Source: Agarilytica rhodophyticola
GTDB lineage: Bacteria; Pseudomonadota; Gammaproteobacteria; Pseudomonadales; Cellvibrionaceae
Length of the DNA: 64,000 bases
Assembly: GCF_002157225.2 (NCBI RefSeq)
Contig: NZ_CP020038.1
Span: 2,255,001 to 2,319,000, forward strand
Reading direction: 5' to 3'
Under the pieces are notes generated by a model. It saw nothing but the letters and a program-made list of their open reading frames with translations. It was not told where the DNA came from and did not search any database. The position numbers and the translations under genes were made by a program. Positions 19,022 through 28,376 of this stretch are shown here, piece by piece (position 1 is the first letter of the stretch; each line of letters begins with the position of its first letter).

Positions 19022-19052
19022 GCATGAAAAATAGCAATGTAATTTTTCATGC
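19022..19052. repeat. 11-bp perfect hairpin between pilC and pilD
   Basis: GCATGAAAAAT (19022-19032) pairs perfectly with 19042-19052 around a 9-base loop. It lies inside the pilB-pilC-pilD transcript, 12 bp after the pilC stop. No U-run follows on the minus strand, so it may be an mRNA-processing or 3'-end protecting stem that sets different levels of PilBC and PilD. Confidence 0.5.
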
Positions 19053-19064
19053 GCTCATGATCTC

Positions 19065-20276
19065 TTAAATCGCTTGACCTATTTGGAAGATAGGTAGGTA
19101 CATTGCGATCAATAGCCCCCCAACTAAAACACCCAGTACAGACATGATGAGAGGCTCAAGTAAGGAAGTAAGGCTATCTACTAGGTTGTCGACGGCCTCT
19201 TCGTAATAGGTAGCCACTTTATCTAGCATTTCATCCAGTGCGCCAGATTCCTCGCCTATTGACGTCATTTGGATTAAAAGTGAAGGAAACATTCTAGTGT
19301 GGTCAATGGCTATATTGAGTTGTGTACCTGCTGATACTTCTTCTCTAATTTTTAATGTGCATTTTTCATAATGGATATTGCCAGTAGAGCCTGCAACTGA
19401 CTCTAAGGCATCGATTAGGGGGACACCAGCAGCAAATGTTGTTGAGAGTGTTCTAGCGAAACGAGCGCATATGGACTGGTATATAATATCGCCAATAACA
19501 GGGATTTTTAATGTTACTTTATCTACAGCGCTCCGAAAGGCGAAACTCTTTTCTTTCAGTTTACCAAACGCTAGGAAGAAACCAGTAAGTGATATTAGCA
19601 CTATCCACCAATATTCTTGAGCAAGATCTGATAAATGTAAAACAAATAAGGTAAAAGCTGGTAGGTTCGCACCAAATGAAGAAAATGTCTCTGCGAATTG
19701 CGGGACAACTTTAATTAATAATATGGCAGTAACTACAATAGCCACTACAACTACAGCAATAGGATAAGTTAATGCTTTTTTAATTTTAGCTTTTAATTGC
19801 TCAGTTTTCTCTTTGTAAAGCGCGATGCGGTCAAGCATCGTTTCTAGTGCACCAGATTGCTCCCCGGATTCTACAAGGTTGCAGAATAATTCATCAAAAT
19901 ACTTAGGTTGTTTACGCAGAGAATTGGCAAATCCACCACCCGATGCAACATCTTCTTTGATACTTTTGATCAAATTTGTCATATTGGGGTTTTCAGAGCC
20001 ATCTGCAACGATATCAAAGCTCTGCACCAATGGTACGCCCGCTTTCATCATGGTAGCCATTTGTCTGGTAAAAACAGCGATATCCATAGGCTTAATCGCC
20101 TTACCGCCACCGCCAAATAATGGTTTAGGCTTACGCTTTACACCTGTAGTTCGAATACCTTGTTTGACAAGCTGAGCTTTGGCTAACGCCGAGCTGGAGC
20201 TGCTAACTTCACCTTCGACCTTATTACCTTTGCGGTCGATGCCTTTATAAACAAATACTTCTGAAGTGGCTGCCAT
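19065..20276 (-). CDS. pilC: PilC, type IV pilus inner-membrane platform protein
   Basis: Polytopic membrane protein of the GspF/PilC family on which PilB and PilT act during pilus extension and retraction. The 403-residue length is typical. It has two repeated cytoplasmic T2SSF domains (about 70-195 and 270-395) with motifs such as FTRQMATMMKAGVPLVQSF and FARTLSTTFAAGVPLIDAL, plus three membrane segments. It starts 6 bp after pilB. Confidence 0.96.
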   Translation of the reverse strand: MAATSEVFVYKGIDRKGNKVEGEVSSSSSALAKAQLVKQGIRTTGVKRKPKPLFGGGGKAIKPMDIAVFTRQMATMMKAGVPLVQSFDIVADGSENPNMTNLIKSIKEDVASGGGFANSLRKQPKYFDELFCNLVESGEQSGALETMLDRIALYKEKTEQLKAKIKKALTYPIAVVVVAIVVTAILLIKVVPQFAETFSSFGANLPAFTLFVLHLSDLAQEYWWIVLISLTGFFLAFGKLKEKSFAFRSAVDKVTLKIPVIGDIIYQSICARFARTLSTTFAAGVPLIDALESVAGSTGNIHYEKCTLKIREEVSAGTQLNIAIDHTRMFPSLLIQMTSIGEESGALDEMLDKVATYYEEAVDNLVDSLTSLLEPLIMSVLGVLVGGLLIAMYLPIFQIGQAI

Positions 20277-20282
20277 TGATCA

Positions 20283-21992
20283 TTAATCCTTCGTTACCCG
20301 ATTTGCTTCTTCTAAACTCGTCGTACCCATCGCCGCTTTGCGTAAGGCCGAGACTCTTAAGTTATTAAACCCTGATGCCTTAGCGGCATCAGCGATCTGA
20401 ATGGAGTTACCTCCTTCCATTATAATGCGTGATATTTCCGGAGTAATGCGAACCACTTCATACACACCAACACGTCCCTTATAACCTTCATTACACTTCT
20501 CACAGCCGTTTGGTCGGAATAGTGTGATTTCATCTCGCGTCATACCGATATCATCGAAACCTTCCTCTTTAAACACTTCTTCAGGAATATCATCAGCCGG
20601 TAGTTTACAGCTATTGCATAGTCTTCTGGCAAGGCGCTGGGCAATAATTAAACTTACCGTTGTTGCCACATTAAATGTGGGTACCCCCATATTTAACAAG
20701 CGCGTGAGTGTTTCTGCGGCACTGTTAGTATGTAAGGTTGAGAGCACTAAGTGACCTGTTTGAGCAGCCTTAATGCCAATCTCGGCGGTTTCTAAATCTC
20801 GAATCTCACCTACCATGACAATATCAGGATCTTGCCGCAAAAATGAACGAAGTGCTGATGCAAAGGTTAAGCCTACTTTTGTATTAACATTCACCTGGTT
20901 AATGCCTTCCAGGTTAATTTCTACTGGATCTTCGGCGGTAGAAATATTGCGCTCTATGGTGTTTAAGATATTTAAGCCGGTATAAAGGGATACGGTTTTT
21001 CCTGATCCTGTAGGCCCTGTCACAAGAATCATACCTTGCGGCTGTTGAAGAGCGTCTAAAAACATTGCTTTTTGACTATCTTCATAACCGAGAGCGTCGA
21101 TGCCCAATTTTGCACTAGAAGGATCGAGAATTCGAAGTACCACTTTCTCGCCGAACAAGGTCGGTAATGTGTTAACGCGAAAATCAATTGCCCGCGTCTT
21201 GGAAATCTTCATCTTGATACGTCCATCCTGTGGCACCCGGCGCTCAGAAATGTCCATTTGTGACATAACTTTTAAGCGTGCCGCTAGCTTGATCGCCAAA
21301 TTTACTGGAGGACGGGCCACTTCTTTCAATATTCCATCGGTTCGAAATCTTACACGGTAAGCTTTCTCATAAGGCTCAAAGTGAATATCAGAAGCGCCAG
21401 TTTTAATCGCATCCAAAAGCACTTTGTTAACAAAGCGTACAATAGGTGCTTCGTCTACTTCATTGTCGTCTTTTTCTTGAGAGTCATCACTTACGGCTTC
21501 AACTTCGAGTCCATCGAGATCGTCTCCATCCAGGCCACCTAGGGCATCACCTAAGCTTTCCTCTTCTGCATTTAAGTATTTTTCGACAGCACTTTGCAGT
21601 TTGTCGGCATGGGTAAGCAGAGCTTCAGTTGTTAAGCCGGTGTTAAATTTGATTTCATCCAGGGCGTGGAGGTTAGTCGGGTCTGATACAGCAACGTACA
21701 AGCGTGTGCCACGTTTAAAAATGGGCAACACCCGGTGTTTTTGGATCAACTTGATATCCACCAAGCCATTGGGGAGAAGACTATGATCCAGCGACTGCAT
21801 GTCGATAAGCGGGGTACCAAACTCGTCAGATGCTGCACCTGCTATAGCGCTGGAGCTGATGTCGGAATTGCTCACCAGATAGAAGGGCAGGGGGATTTTT
21901 TCTTTGGCAGCCGTTTCTACGGCTTTTACAGCATCTTCTTGAGTAAGAAGCTCGTCTCTGACAAGCCGCCGAGCCAGTCCACTTAACATCAT
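20283..21992 (-). CDS. pilB: PilB, type IV pilus extension ATPase
   Basis: Hexameric cytoplasmic ATPase driving pilus assembly. The 569 residues have an N-terminal MshEN-type regulatory region (about 1-145), which in relatives binds cyclic di-GMP. Walker A is GPTGSGKT (326-333), followed by the Asp and His boxes (VGEIRDLETAEIGIKAAQTGHLV region, read in parts) and a C-terminal tetracysteine zinc motif (CNSC and CEKC). It is the first gene of pilB-pilC-pilD-coaE-yacG. A pilin pseudogene lies divergently upstream. Confidence 0.96.
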   Translation of the reverse strand: MMLSGLARRLVRDELLTQEDAVKAVETAAKEKIPLPFYLVSNSDISSSAIAGAASDEFGTPLIDMQSLDHSLLPNGLVDIKLIQKHRVLPIFKRGTRLYVAVSDPTNLHALDEIKFNTGLTTEALLTHADKLQSAVEKYLNAEEESLGDALGGLDGDDLDGLEVEAVSDDSQEKDDNEVDEAPIVRFVNKVLLDAIKTGASDIHFEPYEKAYRVRFRTDGILKEVARPPVNLAIKLAARLKVMSQMDISERRVPQDGRIKMKISKTRAIDFRVNTLPTLFGEKVVLRILDPSSAKLGIDALGYEDSQKAMFLDALQQPQGMILVTGPTGSGKTVSLYTGLNILNTIERNISTAEDPVEINLEGINQVNVNTKVGLTFASALRSFLRQDPDIVMVGEIRDLETAEIGIKAAQTGHLVLSTLHTNSAAETLTRLLNMGVPTFNVATTVSLIIAQRLARRLCNSCKLPADDIPEEVFKEEGFDDIGMTRDEITLFRPNGCEKCNEGYKGRVGVYEVVRITPEISRIIMEGGNSIQIADAAKASGFNNLRVSALRKAAMGTTSLEEANRVTKD

Positions 21993-22563
21993 GATATAAG
22001 GTCTACCTTTCTTTTCTCTGATCAGGATAAAGAGTGAGTACGATTGAGTATACTCTAATACTATGTATCCTTACTTTAGCATTTCCGCGAAAAATACACA
22101 GTAAGGCTATGAAATATTTGATATTTACATCTAGCTTGGATAGCAATTATTGAAGCTTTATATCGGTTTTGGCTGATAATTGTCATATAGTGACGTAATA
22201 AGTCTTTTAGGTGTGTGGTCTAACTAGGTTGATAGACGCAATAAACAAGACACCTGAGATATATAAACGATGAAGGCTTCTTTCTCATAGCTCATATTCT
22301 CAATCCAAAGAGTTGTTCCCTGGGGCATTGTTCCAGTTAATGGTAAATTCTCCCCGTTAATTATTGTAGATGTATCACATTGTTGTGCGCGGGAATTCTA
22401 CAGCCCCTCTTTTTGTACGAAGTCTTGATGTGTTTGATTACTGACCAATATCGAGCGTCGAGGACGAGGCTAAGTTATCATCACTGACAACGTTGGTAGT
22501 TATACTTATGCACTGGATTTAGGTTACCTACTCGGTGGCTGGTACTTGTAACCGGAGCATATT
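21993..22563. other. Upstream region of pilB, no intact gene
   Basis: About 570 bp between pilB and the broken pilin. I see only short features, such as the 10-bp palindrome GAGTATACTC (22046-22055) near the expected pilB promoter. No tRNA was recognised, although several Pseudomonas strains carry a tRNA gene next to this pilin locus. Confidence 0.4.
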
Positions 22564-22838
22564 ATGACTAACAAATACAGTGGTTTCACCTTAATTGAAT
22601 TGATGATGGTGGTGGCGATTATTGGCATTCTTGTGTCAATTGCTGCGCTGGCTTATTAAGACTATGTGACTCGCGCCAAAGTGAGGGAGCTGTTATTGCG
22701 ATAACGCAGCTAGAAATACATATGAGCGATGTTTTTCAAGCAGAGTCTTTTTCTGGTATGACTGCCGCTGCAATAGGCTTGACTAACATAGTTATACGCT
22801 CACTTCCTGCCAAATATGCACCCTCAGAATGTCGTTAA
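22564..22838 (+). pseudogene. Broken type IV pilin gene (second pilA)
   Basis: Starts with ATG after a good ribosome-binding site (GGAG at 22554-22557) and reads MTNKYSG then [18 protein letters not shown], an intact prepilin leader and helix. A TAA at the place where pilins have the YQDY glutamine stops it after 32 residues; it then continues in frame as DYVTRAKVREL. A frameshift near 22700 moves the rest to another frame, QLEIHMSDVFQAESFSGMT, ending in RSLPAKYAPSECR, the usual pilin C-terminus. About 40-50 central residues appear deleted. It is divergent from pilB, the position of functional pilA in Pseudomonas, so it is probably the decayed ancestral pilin. Confidence 0.88.
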
Positions 22839-23022
22839 GCTTTAGGTGTTGATAAAAAGTCATACGCATTTGCAATCACTTCGCTTCTCTGTATCCTACA
22901 TATCACCATGAACCGTCTTTAAGGCTGCTGTTTAAGATCGTCTTTAAATGGTCTGACCATCTTCTGTTAGCTGTCTTAAAAATCTATATAAATAATAACG
23001 AAGACATTATTTGGAATACTCA

Positions 23023-23997
23023 ATGAAAGCCATTATCTGCAATGAGTTTGCACCTGTAGAAAAACTTAACTATCAGGAAGTGCCTGACCCGGAAGCTAAA
23101 AAGGGAGAGGTTGTTATCGATGTTAAAGCCTGCGGTGTTAATTTCCCTGATGGTTTATTAGTGCAGGGCTTGTATCAAATGAAGCCATCTTTTCCCTTTG
23201 TCCCTGGCAGTGAAGTAGCAGGTGTGATTAGTGAAATTGGTGAAGGTGTTGAGCATTTAAAAGTTGGGACGAGAGTGATCGCCTTATGTATGTTGGGGGG
23301 CTATGCACAAAAGGTCGCGTGTCCTGCTAGCCATGTTATGCCAATTCCCGACGGTATTGGTGATGAAGAGGCCGCCGCTTTGGTAACAGCCCATGCTACT
23401 GCCCATCATGGTTTAAAACAGCGCGCACAAGTTCGACCTGGAGAAACGCTTCTTGTCACAGGTGCTGCAGGGGGGACAGGTTTAGCTGCATTACAAATCG
23501 GCAAACAGATGGGGGCCAAGGTAATTGCTGCGTGCTCGACACAGGAAAAGCTTGATATCGCCAAAGCTAATGGAGCTGATATTCTCATTAATTACACCGA
23601 TACAGATCTAAAAAAGGCCGTTAAAGAGGTAACGGAGGGACGAGGTGTTGATGTGGTATATGAATGTGTGGGAGGAGATATATTCCATGCATGTTCCAGA
23701 AGTATGGCCTGGAATGGGCGTCTACTTGTTATCGGTTTTGCCAGTGGTGATATACCTGAGTTTCCTGTTAATTTAGCACTGGTAAAAGGGTATTCTATAG
23801 TAGGAGTGTTCTGGGGATCCTTTACTCAGCATCAACCAAAAGATTTTGCCGCGAATATGAATGAGTTATTAACTTGGTATGTTCAAGGCAGGGTTAAAGT
23901 AGTTGTGGATGATATTTTACCATTAGCGTCTGCCAAGGATGCGTTAAATAAAGTAATGGGAAGGCAAGTAAAAGGCAAAATGGTTTTGCGACCATAA
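23023..23997 (+). CDS. NADPH:quinone oxidoreductase, zinc-free MDR family
   Basis: Medium-chain dehydrogenase/reductase of the quinone reductase branch. The 324 residues contain a GroES-like N-terminal domain (about 1-120) without the catalytic zinc cysteines of alcohol dehydrogenases. A Rossmann domain with GAAGGTGLAALQIGKQMGAKVIA (about 145-167, read in parts) binds NADPH. ATG 23023 is preferred over an in-frame TTG at 23011 because GGAA lies 6 bp before it. Substrate is not predictable. It converges with nadC. Confidence 0.88.
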   Translation: MKAIICNEFAPVEKLNYQEVPDPEAKKGEVVIDVKACGVNFPDGLLVQGLYQMKPSFPFVPGSEVAGVISEIGEGVEHLKVGTRVIALCMLGGYAQKVACPASHVMPIPDGIGDEEAAALVTAHATAHHGLKQRAQVRPGETLLVTGAAGGTGLAALQIGKQMGAKVIAACSTQEKLDIAKANGADILINYTDTDLKKAVKEVTEGRGVDVVYECVGGDIFHACSRSMAWNGRLLVIGFASGDIPEFPVNLALVKGYSIVGVFWGSFTQHQPKDFAANMNELLTWYVQGRVKVVVDDILPLASAKDALNKVMGRQVKGKMVLRP

Positions 23998-24054
23998 GTA
24001 ATAAAATATGAAATTCCGATTTAGTAAATACTTTTTTATGTTTTATTAACATAA

Positions 24055-24087
24055 TCGGCTTTACACAATTTAATCGTATAAAGCCGA
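24055..24087. terminator. Hairpin between convergent quinone reductase and nadC
   Basis: TCGGCTTTA (24055-24063) pairs perfectly with 24079-24087 over a 15-base loop, between two convergent stops. T-rich sequence follows on the minus strand only loosely, so it is at best a moderate bidirectional terminator. Confidence 0.45.
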
Positions 24088-24111
24088 ATGAAAAATTATG
24101 ACTAACAGACA

Positions 24112-24954
24112 TTAAATAATGCGAAAAGAAAGATCGATAGCCTGCACATGTTTCGTAAGTGCACCAAATGAAATATAGTCAATGTACATATCGTTGACCG
24201 CGCTAATATTTTCTACCGTTAAATTTCCTGAGAGTTCGTAGCGACTAGAGCCTTTATCGATATCAGCAAGCGCTGCTAGCTGCTGTTGTGAAAAGTTATC
24301 AAGCATAATGATATCGGCTTTTGCTTCAAGAGCTTGTTTTAATTGCTCAATGCTTTCTACTTCTACTTCCACCGTTTTATCAGGATGAAACTGCCGGGCT
24401 TGGCTGATAGCTTGTTGTATTGAGCCGCATGCGGCGATATGGTTTTCTTTAATTAAATATGCATCAAATAGCCCGATGCGATGATTGTGACAACCTCCAG
24501 TAGCAACGGCATATTTTTGCGCAGTGCGTAAGCCAGGGATGGTTTTACGAGTATCCAATAGTGTGATATTTGAATCACCTAAGGCCAGTTTGTAATCGCG
24601 GGCCTTGGTTGCAGTCGCACTTAGTAGCTGAAGATAATTCAGCGCTGTGCGCTCTCCTGTAAGCAAGCGTCTAGAATTGCCTTTAAGGGTTACCAGCCGA
24701 GTATTAGCTTGGACATATTGTCCATCTTCTGTATGCCAGTTAATAGCGTCCAACCCACCCAGTTGTTTGTAGGTTTCGTTCAACCATGACTGACCACAAA
24801 GTACACATGCTTCGCGAGTGATAATATAGGCTTCATCGACTTTGTCTTTTGGTATTAATGAAGCGGTGATATCACCGTTGCCAATATCTTCTTTTAACGC
24901 AATTTGTACCGATTCTTCGATATCTTGAGATAACTGATGTAGTGCTATATTCAT
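24112..24954 (-). CDS. nadC: NadC, quinolinate phosphoribosyltransferase
   Basis: Converts quinolinate and PRPP to nicotinate mononucleotide in de novo NAD synthesis. The 280-residue length is normal. Visible are LTGERTALNYLQLLSATAT, the DTRKTIPGLRTAQKYAVATGGCHNHR substrate/PRPP region (read in parts), KENHIAACG, and EVEVESIEQ with IMLDNF. The gene follows the retropepsin-like gene by 4 bp and lies near the pil cluster, as in Pseudomonas. Confidence 0.96.
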   Translation of the reverse strand: MNIALHQLSQDIEESVQIALKEDIGNGDITASLIPKDKVDEAYIITREACVLCGQSWLNETYKQLGGLDAINWHTEDGQYVQANTRLVTLKGNSRRLLTGERTALNYLQLLSATATKARDYKLALGDSNITLLDTRKTIPGLRTAQKYAVATGGCHNHRIGLFDAYLIKENHIAACGSIQQAISQARQFHPDKTVEVEVESIEQLKQALEAKADIIMLDNFSQQQLAALADIDKGSSRYELSGNLTVENISAVNDMYIDYISFGALTKHVQAIDLSFRII

Positions 24955-24958
24955 AAAA

Positions 24959-25468
24959 TTATTGTATTTGTTTGAGTGTCAATTCTGAGCCTTTCTGGCT
25001 AAAGTCCAAATCTTTGAGGGCACTCATGCCTAAAAGAATTTCACTGCCATGCATCCCCGGGCTGATAACTGCCCTGACGTTATGGAGCTTTATGGAACCA
25101 AGCTCTAATGTTGCTATGGTGGTATCGCGTACATCAGCAATGCCATTGGCTGTGACTACTTGGCGCGTAAATCCAGGTTTTAATTTTGTTTTATTCGCAA
25201 CCTCAAGAGGAACAGCAACATCGGTTGCTCCTGTATCCAAAAGAAAGACGACTGGCGTGCCATTTATAAAACCACTGGCGACATAGTGATTATGGCGATT
25301 GCGAATAAGAGTAATTTCTCCATTACCCGATGAGCTAAGAGACTGGTTTGGATTATATTGTTTGCCTTCCCACCTACCTAGAACCCAGGTAAGTCCTGCG
25401 AGTACGATGATCCATGAAATCACCAACATACCTTTACCAAGGCCTCGCTCAGCGTTTGAATTTTCCAT
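24959..25468 (-). CDS. Membrane-anchored retropepsin-like aspartic protease (TIGR02281 type)
   Basis: A 169-residue protein with one N-terminal membrane anchor (about 14-31) and a periplasmic single-lobe aspartyl protease domain. The active-site motif is LLDTGATDVAVP (about 81-92), with the second conserved glycine-rich segment SEILLGMSAL near residue 143. Such half-size enzymes must dimerise, like retropepsins. The biological substrate is unknown. It starts 4 bp upstream of nadC and is probably co-transcribed with it. Confidence 0.85.
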   Translation of the reverse strand: MENSNAERGLGKGMLVISWIIVLAGLTWVLGRWEGKQYNPNQSLSSSGNGEITLIRNRHNHYVASGFINGTPVVFLLDTGATDVAVPLEVANKTKLKPGFTRQVVTANGIADVRDTTIATLELGSIKLHNVRAVISPGMHGSEILLGMSALKDLDFSQKGSELTLKQIQ

Positions 25469-25730
25469 CTAACCTTCTATTCAACCTTAATTAATTATTA
25501 ATGAACCTTTAATGAGGCGCATGTGTCTGAAAATAATAATTGCTGTTTGATGCCAATTATCTTAATTTTATACTTTGGTCACGAATTTTGTCGTTTAGTG
25601 TGATACATTTCTCTTTATGAGCTTATAGTGCATAGCCAATGTTGGTTGGACATTATACTCTAATGATGTTGATCAGTTTCGGTTTCCAAGATATTTTGTT
25701 TTAATCTTGGTTTTTGGAGGTTTAAGTTTA

Positions 25731-28130
25731 GTGCCTGGAAATGCTAAGCATGACATTGATGCGAAGGTAGTGCATTTGGAGCCTGAAAGTCACAGATTTG
25801 TGCGAGCTCAACTTGCGAGGTTGCCCGCACCAATTCACTCAGTCCATGAGAAGGGCAAGTTTCTTGTCCTGGGGCTCATTAAATCTTTTTTTGATCGCGC
25901 GGATGATTCCCTATTCGAATTAGCGGACAAAGCGCAATCCAATCAAGAGCAAAACCTTTACTTTGACTCGATGCGTGAAGTTCGAGTGCAACGTCGTGGC
26001 TTCGAGAAAAACTTTTCTGATGCGATTGACCAAGCATTTGCGAATTTAACCTCAAATCAGCCAGTAACCAATGATGAAGATACTGGCCGAACCTTTAACT
26101 CTGACGCGCTTTCTCTAGTAGGCAATGATGAGCTTGAGGAAATGGTGGCTCTGGATGCATCAATTGCACGGGCCAATAAAGAGCTGGGAGAGCCTATTCA
26201 GCTTATTTCGCTACGTATCGATAGCTTGGTACCAATCAAGGTATATCAAAAGAACAATCCACTGAGCCCCGATGTGATTTGCTCGGCTTTTATGGCTGAG
26301 ACAAAAAAACTTGATATCGGTATTAAGGCTAAGCTTGTTCTATTCAAGCTATTTGATAAGTCTGTCGTCGGCCGTTTAGGGGAAGTTTACGGCCCGATAA
26401 ATGATATTTTTAAAGACAATAACATACTACCGTCTTTATCTTCATCTTCCGACCGCCGCCGTCGTCGCACTGATAATATCGACAGACGCAGTGCTCCTCA
26501 ACAGCCTAACAATACCCAGGCGACTGATTTAGGTGCAGATAATTCCAATGTTAGCCCAGAAGTTATATCGACACTCAAAACGCTTTTAGGGGACAAGGTT
26601 GCAGCCAATCCTGCTGCACCTTCGCAAACACAAATTGCAGCAAATGAATTAATCCAATTGCTATCCCGAGCGCAGCATATGCCCTCTATTATGGATAGTC
26701 GTGTTGCTATTAATGTTCGTTCTTTAGTTAATCAGTTACAACAGCAAACAGGTGCCCAAGCGACTATTGGCCAAGTGGATGACCAGGTGATGAATTTGGT
26801 TAATCTACTGTTTGACTTTATTCTGGAAGATCGAAATCTCGCTCCACCGATGAAAGCACTGATCAGCCGCATGCAAATTCCTATTATTAAGGTTGCTGTT
26901 GCAGATAAAGCTTTTTTCACTAAGGGTGGTCATGTTGCTCGACGTTTGCTCAATGAGATGGCAACTGCCGCTATGGGGTGGCAGGGTGATGAAGAAACGT
27001 GCAAGCGCGATGCTCTTTACCGAAAAATAGAATCTATTGTACGCACTTTAATCGAAGAATTTGATACCGACATTAGAATCTTTTCTGACTTGCTAGCGGA
27101 CTTTTCAGCGTTCTTAGAAAAGGAGAAAAAGCGTGCGGCAGTGCTTGAAAGACGTACAATTGATGCTGAAGATGGAAAAGCCAAGGCCGAAGTTGCTCGT
27201 ACGACCGTCGCTATTGAGATTGAGATTCGTACTGTCGGTTACTCACTCCCTAAAGTTGTAGATCATTTGATCAAGGATGCGTGGAGTAACGTACTCTTTG
27301 TAACGGTTTTAAAATACGGCTACGAGTCCGAAGAATGGCTGAGTCATCTCAATGTGTTAGAGCAGTTGGTACTCAGTGTTCAACCGCCACGAACATTGGA
27401 GCAGCGTCAAAAACTGATCAAATTGGTGCCGGGACTCCTTAAAAAATTGCGCTCTGGTCTAGATACGATTTCTTACAATCCGTTTGAAATGTCTGACTTG
27501 TTTAAATCTTTGGAACGTGTGCATATTGCCTGTATTCGAGGTGTTCCTCAGTCCGGAGCGGCTGCAGGTAAGCCAGAACGTAAACCTGTAAATCCAAGAG
27601 CAGCTGCTGTATCAAAGAATGCGCCCAAAGCGCCTGTTAACCCTAATAAACTGCCTCCAAAAGCGAAGAAACCAGCGGCCGCTGCCGATGCCGCAATAGA
27701 AAAAGAAATACCAGAGCGAAGCCTGAATGATTTAGCAAAAGGGGTGGAGCTTTCTGAAATCGATAGCGTAGATCGAATTTTGAGCGACGCCGATCCTAAA
27801 AAACCTATCAAGCCTGTTAAAAAAGCGCCGCCAGTTCCCACTAGCCTGCCTTTGGACGACCCTTATATGGTGCAAGTTCGCGCCTTTGTGCAAGGAGCGT
27901 GGTTTGATATGACAGATGCTAAAGGAGTCAGCACTCGTTGTCGTTTGGCCGCTTTTATCAAGCCTACGGGTAAGTATATCTTCGTCAATCGCAACGGTAT
28001 GAAGGTTGCGGAAAAAACTCAATTCGAGTTGGCTATGGCTCTTAAAAACAACCAGTTAAGCGCACTTGATAATAGCGTTTTGTTCGACAGGGCATTGGAA
28101 ACTATCGTTTCAAGCCTGAGGAAGAATTGA
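25731..28130 (+). CDS. DUF1631 family protein
   Basis: A 799-residue cytoplasmic protein of the DUF1631 family, whose member in Pseudomonas sits in the same nadC-ampD interval. The body is helical and rich in charged residues. An alanine/proline/lysine-rich linker (about 610-670) leads to a C-terminal domain of about 120 residues (from MVQVRAFVQGAWFDM) resembling a PilZ-like barrel, though without a clear RxxxR motif. I chose GTG 25731 because GGAGG lies 10 bp before it; the TTG at 25707 has no such site. Function is not established; position and the possible PilZ-like end hint at c-di-GMP-linked physiology (inference). Confidence 0.82.
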   Translation: MPGNAKHDIDAKVVHLEPESHRFVRAQLARLPAPIHSVHEKGKFLVLGLIKSFFDRADDSLFELADKAQSNQEQNLYFDSMREVRVQRRGFEKNFSDAIDQAFANLTSNQPVTNDEDTGRTFNSDALSLVGNDELEEMVALDASIARANKELGEPIQLISLRIDSLVPIKVYQKNNPLSPDVICSAFMAETKKLDIGIKAKLVLFKLFDKSVVGRLGEVYGPINDIFKDNNILPSLSSSSDRRRRRTDNIDRRSAPQQPNNTQATDLGADNSNVSPEVISTLKTLLGDKVAANPAAPSQTQIAANELIQLLSRAQHMPSIMDSRVAINVRSLVNQLQQQTGAQATIGQVDDQVMNLVNLLFDFILEDRNLAPPMKALISRMQIPIIKVAVADKAFFTKGGHVARRLLNEMATAAMGWQGDEETCKRDALYRKIESIVRTLIEEFDTDIRIFSDLLADFSAFLEKEKKRAAVLERRTIDAEDGKAKAEVARTTVAIEIEIRTVGYSLPKVVDHLIKDAWSNVLFVTVLKYGYESEEWLSHLNVLEQLVLSVQPPRTLEQRQKLIKLVPGLLKKLRSGLDTISYNPFEMSDLFKSLERVHIACIRGVPQSGAAAGKPERKPVNPRAAAVSKNAPKAPVNPNKLPPKAKKPAAAADAAIEKEIPERSLNDLAKGVELSEIDSVDRILSDADPKKPIKPVKKAPPVPTSLPLDDPYMVQVRAFVQGAWFDMTDAKGVSTRCRLAAFIKPTGKYIFVNRNGMKVAEKTQFELAMALKNNQLSALDNSVLFDRALETIVSSLRKN

Positions 28131-28155
28131 TTTAGTCCTCATCTCAGCATAGCCT

Positions 28156-28208
28156 TAAGCGTGTAGATACCTTGTTTGATTTTGTGGTTACACGCTTATT
28201 CTTTTCTT
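28156..28208 (+). terminator. Rho-independent terminator of the DUF1631 gene
   Basis: TAAGCGTGTA (28156-28165) pairs perfectly with 28189-28198 and is followed by the T-rich TTCTTTTCTT. It lies 25 bp after the stop. Confidence 0.8.
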
Positions 28209-28376
28209 AATATCGAACTGTATCTTTTTAGTGTCCCTTCCCATATATTTGTTCATTTTTTTATTAAAGTTTTCTGATGCTTGCCATTAGGGTGTGTTGC
28301 TAGGCCTTAGCTTATTCCTTGCTATTTAGGTGGACTTGCCAATAGTATTGGTCATTTATCATTGGAGGATGGTATC

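Noticed and set aside
22564-22659. Treating the short second pilin frame as a functional small protein
   Set aside because: The downstream pilin sequence continues after the stop and after a frameshift, which is typical of a pseudogene.
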